Shown piece after piece: positions 7,984 through 14,812 of a DNA stretch of 14,812 nucleotides. A program made the translations under genes and the position numbers. The notes under the pieces were generated by a model. That model was not told the origin of the DNA. It did not search any database and saw only the letters and a program-made list of their open reading frames with translations. Positions within the stretch are counted from its first letter, which is position 1. Every line of letters begins with the position of its first letter. The stretch is from Glomus cerebriforme (lineage: Eukaryota > Glomeromycota > Glomeromycetes > Glomerales > Glomeraceae): positions 12,350 through 27,161 of the forward strand of contig QKYT01001098.1 in NCBI GenBank assembly GCA_003550305.1, in the 5' to 3' direction.

Positions 7984-8459
7984 TTATTTTCTTTTCCTTT
8001 CTTGACTTAGACTTTCCATACTCGTGATCAAATTTGCTAAGGCTTGTACCAAGATATCCGCTGCGCTATCTTGTTTCCCCCTGGTCCTTTTCGTAGATTT
8101 CTTATCTTTCTTTGACGACGAAGATTTATTATTCTTCAGTTTAGATTTCTTGCCTAAGTCCTTTTTTGAGTCACGACTTTTATCAAATTATCATCCATAT
8201 ATACATCTGCTTCTGTTAAGTTGTTATTGAAATTGTTTATTACTGCTTGATGATTAAACCTCTCTTTTCTCATACCGAGAGTCCAGTCCCCTGGAAACCA
8301 TCTCATTACAATATCTTTACCTAAATTAGTTTGCCACGTTTGTAATTCAAAGTTTTATAATATTCTTGTTCTTAGTACTACTTGAGCTCTTACACAGTAG
8401 TATTGCCTTGTTTTGTAAGCGTGGCTTTGATCAATGACCCTAAGTGTTTGAAATACTAG
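7984..8459 (-). pseudogene. Gag-like / ORF1-like protein remnant
   Basis: From 8459 leftwards the frame reads TLRVIDQSHAYKTRQYYCVR, an in-frame TAA at 8357-8355, then TWQTNLGKDIVMRWFPGDW and TLGMRKERFNHQAV up to a TAG at 8156-8154. Near 8175 the coding frame shifts by one. The new frame gives a very lysine/serine-rich stretch (KNNKSSSSKKDKKSTKRTRG) and ends DILVQALANLITSM...RKRK with a TAA at 7986-7984. The layout is an RWFP-type block, then a basic serine/lysine linker, then a short helical C-terminus. It resembles a repetitive protein family I associate with Rhizophagus retroelements, but that is from memory and unverified. The segment is noticeably richer in G+C than its surroundings. One stop plus one frameshift make it a pseudogene. 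Confidence 0.55.
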
Positions 8460-8974
8460 GAAAATATAAAATTCATTAAAATTTAAATATTTTTACTTAA
8501 TTTAATTAATATCATACCTTAAAGCAATTTATATTTAAAAAAATATTTCTTATTAAATAATAATAATACATATTAATTAAAAAATTATTAAATTTTCTCT
8601 CTATGCTTTATAAAACATAAAAACATATTTATTTTTTATTATTATTAAAATAAATTCTAACATTCCAGTCTCATATATCTAAATATTTTCAATAAAGAAT
8701 TTCTATATATAAAAAAAATATGTATGATTGTATTATTATAAAAAATTTCATAGCTCTGTGAACAATTATTTAAATCTGATAAAAATTAAGACCTGAATAT
8801 TTCCATAGCTGCTAAATAATTCTCTCTAATCTCTCAAAGTCAGTTTAATTTATCTAAAATGATTTATTACATTCTTTTTTATTAGTATATTTATTATTAT
8901 ATATTATAAAAAATTTCATATTGCACTTTTTTTTTATGAAAATAGTGCAATATGATGCATTGCACTTTTTATGA
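8460..8974. other. AT-rich spacer with short repeats
   Basis: No gene was seen. The 18-mer attataaaaaatttcata occurs at 8735 and 8903. A perfect 11-bp inverted repeat, catattgcact (8917-8927) and agtgcaatatg (8944-8954), surrounds a 16-base loop; a further ttgcactttttatga follows at about 8960. Confidence 0.5.
8917..8954. repeat. 11-bp perfect inverted repeat (hairpin)
   Basis: The arms catattgcact and agtgcaatatg are perfectly complementary, with a 16-base T-rich loop. A partial third copy of the arm (tgcattgcacttttt) lies just right of it. The function is unknown; it may be the tip of a small fold-back element. Confidence 0.5.
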
Positions 8975-9093
8975 CATGGATAAAATTGTCAATTTTTTTT
9001 TTTATGAAGAATTTTAATATCATTATCATCAAACTTTAAATCCTTTCTTTACAAATAATCAATAAATTTCTTTGTATTAAAATCTTTAACAAC
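8975..9093 (-). pseudogene. Possible SAM-domain fragment
   Basis: The minus-strand frame from 9093 reads VVKDFNTKKFIDYL, a TAA at 9051-9049, then RKDLKFDDNDIKILHKKK. It then runs into an 11-A run where the frame is lost (the next frame gives IDNFI). The pattern of a helix containing TKKFIDYL followed by LKFDDNDIKIL resembles the first helices of the SAM domains widespread in Rhizophagus proteins. Only about 35 residues are matched by eye, with no flanking domain, so this is tentative. It lies on the same strand as, and 3' of, the F-box pseudogene. Confidence 0.35.
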
Positions 9094-9395
9094 ATTTGAT
9101 ATTATTCTAATGAAAATTTCTTCTATTATTAAAGCAGATAAAATAAGTAAAGAAACTTATGAAGATATTTTTATATATGTATTTGTATTTACGAAAAAAT
9201 ATGTACTCAGGTAAAGCTAATTTATAGATATAAAAGTATTTTTATTTCTGAAGTAAAATATATTTGGAAAGAAATAAAAGGATTTTTTTTGTATTGATTA
9301 ATGTTTTTACCAAATACAATATACAGTATATACAATCAAGATGTAATAAAGAATTGTTAGATGATTAGATTATACTATTATGCACGTGATATTTA

Positions 9396-10704
9396 TCAAG
9401 ATTTAAATTTAGGATCTAAACTTTCAACTGTAGAAATCCAATTATCATCAAAACAAAATTCATATAAAACTTTTGGAGAATAATTAATTAAAATTTTTAA
9501 TAATTAGGTTTTTCTTCATTTCTTGTTAATAAATATAATTTTTTTAAATTTACACAATTTAAAAAGATTTCTTTTATTCTATCAAAATTTTCAGTTTCAA
9601 CAAAATAGTTAATCTCTCAATCTTTGGACAATATCTAGCAATTGATTTAATTAATTGTTTTGTATATATGGGATCTTGATTACGATATATTCTAATTTCC
9701 AATATATTTCCATGAGATTTTTCGAATAACAAATGTTCTCTAAAAAAAGGCCAATCAATTTTGCATTGAGATATTGAAGGTTTGGAAAAGAAGCGATTGA
9801 TAAATATTTTCTCCATTCTTTAATTTGTAATTCTACACTTTNTTTATTAATTGCACGTCCATCAAGTTCTAAAGATTCTAAATTAATTAAAGATGGAAGA
9901 ATTTTAGGAGAGAGTAAAGTAATATCTGAAACTATAGTAAATTTTTTTAATNTAGAAGCTTTTCTTTCAATGACATCACTTAATTGTATACATTGATTTT
10001 TTATATCTACATTATATAAATAAAAGTTCAATGATTGTAAATTTTTTTGAATATCAATGAATCTAATTAAACCTGGAATATCTTCATTACAATTTCTTAT
10101 TCCTAAATATTCAATATTTTGACAAATTTGAGACATTTCAAATAAAGCTATTGAATTCACAAGTTCAAGATCAATACTCAAGAAACGAAGTTGTGAAAAG
10201 CAAATTGACGCACCCGGAAATCGAGATAAATGTTGTGTCGTTTCCCATTGAAAAATTCTAATATTATTACAATTATTTATGAATAATTTGTAAATTTCTT
10301 GTTCCAATAAATTTTTATTACAATTTTCTTGAAATTGAATAAATCCAAATTCTTTATTAATTAATTTTTGTATCACATTATCGATAAAATTTGGTGAAAT
10401 TTGTGAGAAAAAATTAATATAATTAAATAATGGTTGATTTAAATTTGTAGGTAAAGGTAATTTTATTTTGTTATCAAGTAAAAGTTGTTTTGATGATGTT
10501 GGTAATAAATAAATTATTATATCATAAAATTTATTACGTGAATTAAGTTCGGTTATATTGCAATAATGAAAATAAAAAAAATTACTCCGGTATGGCTATA
10601 CGACACTTTAATCTATTTACCAAAATACAAGAGTATAAAAAGGCCGAATCGAATTTCAATTCGCTTAAAATAATTTCAAGACAATCTGCAATGAGATATG
10701 ACAT
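9396..10704 (-). pseudogene. F-box / leucine-rich-repeat-type protein pseudogene
   Basis: The gene starts at the ATG at 10704 with a 40-codon frame carrying an F-box-like N-terminus (MSYLIADCLEIIL, then SCILVNRLKCRIAIP). It then breaks at about 10590 and resumes one frame over as NITELNSRNKFYDIIIYLLP. That frame runs to about 9790 through the regularly spaced leucine-rich segments typical of these proteins (for example LESLELDGRAI). Around 9790 it shifts again to DWPFFREHLLFEKSHGN and IARYCPKIERLTI. At about 9605 it shifts to FVETENFDRIKEIFLNCVNL, and at about 9500 to LINYSPKVLYEFCFDDNW, stopping at 9396. Joined, this is close to 440 residues, roughly the usual family length. F-box proteins recruit substrates to SCF ubiquitin ligases. 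Four frame changes rule out a normal product unless the assembly is wrong. Two ambiguous bases (about 9842 and 9952) lie inside. Confidence 0.75.
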
Positions 10705-12860
10705 TATTTAAAATAATTTTGTTTTTAAAACAAAAAGATTCGAGATGAAAAAAAAAAATCAAAAAAAAAAAAAATTATTTAATCGTACAACATACTTTTA
10801 AACTCTAATGTGTAACGGAACACCAAACATATGACACTGCAATAAAGTGCGCTAAAATGAATGATTAAAGGATTGTTCTGTAAGCAAGGCATTTTTATGC
10901 AATCATTTAAACAATATCCTTTCTTTTTTTTCGCCTCAATGCCATATTAATGTGTTCGGTAATACGGTATAATATTGTATGTATTAATTGAAGATCCGCA
11001 ATTACAAAACCAAAAGCAATTCTCTAACAAATAGGATGCCCATTGAATACAAATTACGATAAAATATTTTTTACTTTATATAGTAGTTGAGGATTATTGA
11101 ATTTAATTCATAGTACTGGCCCGATTGCTATTTTAATCTTTATTAAAAATCTTAAAATTGGGAATTATGATAATTGGCTCTAAAAACAAGTTCGTCAATT
11201 ATTTATACGTATTCGTGTCATGAGATTCACTACAAATACGCCATCTCACCATTTTCAAATCGGTCGATGATAATTTAAATTGTTTATAAATCAGCTTTCT
11301 GAGAACATTTCTTTATTATAGTTATAAGCTATTTTTATTATGTAATTTCATAAAATTAACTTTTTCCTTTAAAAATTCATACAGACCTTTGATAAGTCTT
11401 ATTTATAATAACATATGAAATTGAAAAATTATTAAATTGGTGTTATACAATGAATAATATATATAGAAAGCTTTTATAATATGGTTCAGTCTAATACTTC
11501 AATGAAATTTTTTTTAAGTATTTAATTTATAATTATATAGTTAAAATCGGGTTAAAAAAATATATATACTGTATGTCTTACCAAAGATGAAAGAATAATC
11601 TTAGTGGATTATTAATCATCTGTACCAGCTTGATATTTTGTACATCGCGATTCAACTAAATTAATACAAGGAAATAAGATATGAAAATGCCTTGTGGTTT
11701 AATTTTAATTCAATGAAATTCAGAAAGTTGTATTAAGAATCAAAAGATCAGATTTTAATAAAACATGATACTGTAAATATTATACTTAGTGAATTAATTT
11801 GAACTCATTGAAGGAGTGCCGCAGGGCTACTCTATTCAAGTACATTTTCAATAATGCCGGTCAGAATTTTATTACTTCTTTTAGTAACTGACTGACATTA
11901 TCATAATTCCGGCCCTGAAAAAATGCGTAGAGCGACAAAATAATAAAAATAAATTGATGTATCATTTTATAAAAAAAGAGTGAAAGAGGGAAAAAATCTA
12001 ACCTACTTCAATTTGTTCACAATAACTTTGGTAAATTTGTTCACGTGATACAATTAATTACGTGATATGATCTAATTATAAAATATTGATAAGTATAAAA
12101 CTTGTTAATACTGTTTACAGTAATCTCCTTACATATAATTAAATCAAATAGTTGATTACTTGAGAAATTCATTACGCTATTAAAATAAAGGTAACTAAAA
12201 TATTATAAAGTGATCAAAAACCGGGTAAAATTGACAAACAATTTTTTAATTTCCTTTTAATATGAAAAGAACAAATATATACAATTGATAATCATACTGT
12301 AGTTATAAATTCTTTAAAAATTGTTCTTTTCTAATCATTCTAATTATAGACATCAATCACATCATCATAGACACGATAAAAATAACAAATTATCCTTGAC
12401 CAATCATTTGAAATTTACATTGTGATTTGTGATTGGTTAATAATATTTCCTTCAAAATTATAAAATTATATAATACTTTATAATACATAAATTGACAAGG
12501 TTAGAACCAAAGTATTATAATAATATAAGGTTAAAAAAATCAACAAAATTTACTCATTATAATTCACTTATTTTAAAGTCTCAATGCAATCAAAAATGTG
12601 ATGATGCATTTTTTTATGTACTTTTTATCAAATAATTTTTTTAACATCAAAAAAAATTTTTTTTTTTGGAATTTAACAATGAATACTGCGTGATGCAAGG
12701 ATCATGCATCAAAACTCAATCTATAATTACGCATCTCCCTTGCATGTATAAAAAAAAAAGATCGCGTTTTTTTGAATTTTATGATTAGGTTGGAACTAAT
12801 TTTTTGATCATTTTTATTGTTTCATTAAAGTTTATAAGTTCAAATACTCAAAAAAATTCT
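10705..12860. other. Long gene-free AT-rich region
   Basis: About 2.1 kb without a convincing open frame on either strand. Poly-A runs lie at 10746-10775. Near 10858-10922, AATGATT and AATCATT plus AAAGGAT-TGTT and AACAATATCCTTT form two interleaved inverted repeats. A GC-richer spot near 11810-11940 includes GCCGG and CCGGC about 50 bases apart. TGATGCA (12691) and TGCATCA (12705) form a 7-bp inverted repeat. None can be given a function. The right end presumably holds the promoter of the gene at 12971. Confidence 0.5.
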
Positions 12861-12870
12861 TATATATATA
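12861..12870 (+). promoter_or_regulatory. Candidate TATA box for the two-exon gene
   Basis: A (TA)5 run lies 110 bases before the ATG at 12971. A start about 30 bases downstream would give a leader of about 80 bases and would skip the ATG triplets at 12872 and following. This is weak evidence in AT-rich sequence. Confidence 0.25.
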
Positions 12871-12970
12871 ATGATGGCCTCAATGACCTTGTTTATAGCA
12901 TTCTTTTCAAGAAGAAAAAAAAAAATAACTTAAATTTTTTCTTTTTTTAAAAAAAATTCACATTAAAAAG

Positions 12971-13537
12971 ATGTCTTATACAAAACGTGATAGTGGTTTT
13001 GGTGAATCTTTATCTCTTGGAGAATTTGATGCTTATTTAGGATTATCTCACGAAAAGAAAACAAAAGGAAATCAAGTCTTTNTCGAAAATTTTTCAAACA
13101 ANAAATTAGAAGAGATCTTTCCCAAAAAAAATCGTAAAATTACTCATGATATACAAGATGATCAAAATATTGAAAAAATCTGTGACTATACACCTTTTAC
13201 TACTTATTTAGGATTTGAAACACATAGCGTTAANAAAACACCTANCATCATTAAATCCGAATCAATAAACACTGACGATTCAAACATACCATTGCCAAGT
13301 GCTGCAGAAATATCTATAAATAGAAGTCTTCAATTAATTCGTGAGGTAAAAAAATTTTAACAATTATTATTTAAAAAAAATACGTACTTTTATTATTATT
13401 ATACTTATGTTGTTATAAAATCTCTTTTACAGGTATCTGCGAGATTTAAAAGTTTAAGACATTCTAGATTGGGACAAACCGAAACAAAAGTCATTGCTGA
13501 TAGTGTTGAAAGAATTAGAAATTTAATACGAAATTAA
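12971..13537 (+). CDS. Two-exon gene, 159-residue protein of unknown function
   Basis: Exon 1 (12971-13345, 125 codons) starts at the first ATG after the leader and ends on a complete codon at ...QLIRE. A GTAAAA donor at 13346 and a TCTCTTTTACAG acceptor ending at 13432 define an 87-base, very AT-rich intron that contains in-frame stops. Exon 2 (13433-13537) continues in frame as VSARFKSLRH, SRLGQTETKV, IADSVERIRNLIRN and stops. The C-terminal 50 residues look like one or two amphipathic helices. The N-terminal part is polar and probably disordered, with two short similar segments, AYLGLSHEKK (21-30) and TYLGFETHSV (78-87), that may be repeats of a binding motif. Four ambiguous bases in exon 1 leave residues 38, 44, 88 and 92 undetermined. 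I do not recognise the family. The clean splice sites and uninterrupted frame make it likely to be live. Confidence 0.65.
13346..13432 (+). other. Intron of the unknown two-exon gene
   Basis: This 87-base intron begins GTAAAA and ends TTTTACAG after a T-rich tract. It contains a TACTTAT-like sequence near 13402 that could hold the branch point. Without splicing, the exon 1 frame would end after four more codons. Splicing joins phase-0 exons and restores 34 more codons. Confidence 0.7.
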
Positions 13538-14181
13538 AAATAAATAGAAGTAATTCTTTATGTATATAGTTAGTGTTGATTTTAATTTCTCTAGATTAAT
13601 TACTTTTTTGTATGTACACAATTCTTTTTTTTTTTTTGAATAAAAATTTTTAGTATTTATAATGTAAATAAATTTATTAAACCGCAGTAACAATATAACG
13701 TGATTTGTTTATTTGTTTTTATTATACTGCGTCACATTAAAAAAGCTTAACAAAGATCATTAGGTGAAACAGTAACACTGCATATTATCCATGATTTTGA
13801 AATAAAAAAAAAATTTTTAATTGTTAATATTTAACAATTTCTTAAGCGTACAAAAGGTAATGAATTCTCAATTTGATCAAAAAAAAACAACTCATTATAA
13901 GCCAAAAAATATCTCGTTGCAGGTAATTGTCTATTGTAATTGATTGATTCTGTTACACAAGGAACCCTACGTTTCATATTTATTTCTTTAATGAAAGAAA
14001 AAAAAATATTTTAAGAGGTAATTAAATTAAATTTTGAAGTATGCTAATTTTAGTTCATTAATCATCAAAAAATGGTTTTAGATCCTTGTTTAGGAGTTTT
14101 ATGCAGTAATATTATTTGTTTGAAACCATTTTTCAATAAATTGGTTTAAAAAATTTTTTTTTTTTTATCTTTTTAAATAAA
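13538..14181. other. Spacer between two-exon gene and kelch pseudogene
   Basis: No gene was seen. AATAAA at 13639-13644 may serve as the polyadenylation signal of the upstream gene. Three inverted repeats occur: CGCAGTA (13683) with TACTGCG (13725); AATTGTTAA and TTAACAATT with a 3-base loop (13819-13839); and AAAAATGGTTT (14068) with AAACCATTTTT (14123). Confidence 0.5.
14068..14133. repeat. 11-bp perfect inverted repeat
   Basis: AAAAATGGTTT at 14068-14078 is complementary to AAACCATTTTT at 14123-14133, with 44 bases between. It lies just before the kelch pseudogene start. It could be a tiny fold-back element; chance is not excluded in AT-rich DNA. Confidence 0.4.
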
Positions 14182-14812
14182 ATGAAATTTTCACGTTATT
14201 TTCTATCATATTATTGTTATACTTGATTCAAATTATAACAATAGTTAATGCTCAGTTAAGACCTTCTGTTCATAAATTACATAATGCAGTTATTGTCGAT
14301 AAAAAACTGGTGGATTTCATGATTTATTAACCGGTACGATCGAAAAAGGATATGATCTAGTTCCAGATGATAAATTTTTTTTATCTTGACGTATCAAAAA
14401 CGTTTGATACTTCAATCTTACCATGGACAGCAATACCAAATAATGCAATAAATCTTCCTTTACTAAATTTATCAACAGTATTTCCTGAAGGTGTATCTGC
14501 AAGTATCGGTGGTATAAATAATGATACTATCTTCTTTATTAATAATAATAACCCAGTTATAAATAATCAAAATATCCCTCCAGACTCCAGTTAATACTTT
14601 TAATACAAAAACTAATTTATGGAATTCACAAAATATATTTGGTGATGTTCCTATTGGTACAAATCAAATGAAAGGAATTACTGATTATAATGGAAAAATA
14701 TATTTGCTTACGAGTTTAACTTTACTACTGATCAAGGAATAGCTCGTAATAATGGAATATTTATTCTTGATACAAGAAAATTAAGTTGTATGTACAAGAT
14801 GCTTCGATATCT
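14182..14812 (+). pseudogene. Kelch / galactose-oxidase-type beta-propeller pseudogene, 3' end beyond window
   Basis: The ATG at 14182 is followed almost at once by a frame change into a textbook secretion signal (IFTLFSIILLLYLIQI, ending VNAQ). The rest is pieced together from short frames: RPSVHKLHNAVIVDKKL to about 14306; TGGFHDLLTGTIEKGYDLVP to about 14380; FFYLDVSKTFDTSILPWTAI onward to about 14585 (ending NNQNIPP); VNTFNTKTNLWNSQNIFGDV and KGITDYNGKIYLL to about 14710; FNFTTDQGIARNNGIFILD to about 14785; then YVQDASIS to the window end. The order of a signal peptide, a VD(K)KLY-type strand, FFYLDVSK and GKIYL matches secreted or membrane-anchored kelch-propeller proteins abundant in Rhizophagus. 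At least six frame changes occur in 630 bases, one in an 8-T run (14375-14382). It is clearly non-functional unless the assembly is faulty. What such proteins bind is not known to me. Confidence 0.7.

Larger units (their letters stand above)
7629..8459 (-). mobile_element. Degenerate retroelement fragment with gag-like ORF
   Basis: The segment combines the decayed gag-like reading frame (8459-7984), about 335 bases of apparently non-coding 3' sequence, and a terminal (TAAA)5. I see no reverse transcriptase or endonuclease sequence, no long terminal repeats and no clear target-site duplication, so this is at best a truncated or internally deleted copy. The left limit is set by the simple repeat. 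The right limit is simply where coding character ends, close to a TTTTCCTAG sequence that could also be a splice acceptor. Confidence 0.45.

Noticed and set aside
8024..8230. Plus-strand open frame of 68 codons with a hydrophobic, phenylalanine-rich product
   Set aside because: It is the antisense of the lysine/serine-rich part of the gag-like remnant; the minus-strand reading makes far better sense.
9651..10376. A complete 241-residue gene starting at 10376
   Set aside because: The apparent start is a GTG; the same frame is open further upstream to 10595 and continues the F-box family sequence, so this is an internal segment of the longer pseudogene.
11805..11850. A GVPQG-like peptide encoded by GC-richer codons, reminiscent of a reverse transcriptase motif
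   Set aside because: Only about ten residues match, with a stop just before and no other reverse transcriptase motif nearby; chance cannot be excluded.
12872..12952. Small plus-strand frame of 26 codons upstream of the two-exon gene
   Set aside because: It probably lies upstream of or at the transcription start implied by the TATA-like run, ends in a poly-lysine/phenylalanine stretch, and has no coding character.
14317..14502. Minus-strand open frame of 61 codons
   Set aside because: It is antisense to the kelch pseudogene.
1..14812. Bacterial or organellar origin of the window
   Set aside because: Spliced gene structure, long AT-rich non-coding stretches and fungal-type expanded families fit a nuclear fungal genome; there are no operons, ribosome-binding sites or organellar genes.

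Overview
The window is a very AT-rich (roughly three quarters A+T), gene-sparse piece of a eukaryotic nuclear genome with scattered single ambiguous bases. The protein families I can recognise point to an arbuscular mycorrhizal fungus (Glomeromycotina, Rhizophagus-like). They are an F-box/leucine-rich-repeat-type protein, a kelch/galactose-oxidase-type beta-propeller with a signal peptide, a tyrosine-kinase-like kinase, a SAM-domain fragment and a gag-like retroelement ORF. All are families I know to be hugely expanded in that group. The assignment is from memory of family sequence style, not from a search.

Layout. 1-2000 is mostly non-coding, with a diverged purine-rich repeat (704-916), a tRNA-like T-arm (about 366-408, minus) and a small GC-richer possible terminal exon (1202-1367, minus). 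2018-2413 (plus) is a kinase remnant whose catalytic core is missing. 2935-3290 is pyrimidine-rich. 3518-3748 holds two copies of a ~117-bp structured repeat, followed by a purine-rich degenerate tandem repeat to about 3990. 4774-6042 (plus) is the only long intact single-exon gene, a nucleic-acid-deaminase-fold protein with HAE and CxxC zinc motifs, preceded by a plausible promoter. 6835-7460 (minus) is a decayed coding region I do not recognise. 7629-8459 (minus) is a decayed gag-like retroelement ORF followed by a (TAAA)5 tail. 8975-9100 (minus) is a possible SAM-domain scrap. 9396-10704 (minus) is an F-box pseudogene with four frameshifts. 10705-12960 shows no gene. 12971-13537 (plus) is a two-exon gene for a 159-residue protein of unknown function. 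14182-14812 (plus) is a kelch-type pseudogene with at least six frame changes that runs off the window.

The genes do not form a pathway. The overall picture is one or two live genes in a graveyard of members of expanded gene families plus retroelement debris. The live deaminase next to at least five decayed coding regions, and the paired structured repeat at 3518-3748, are the most interesting items.
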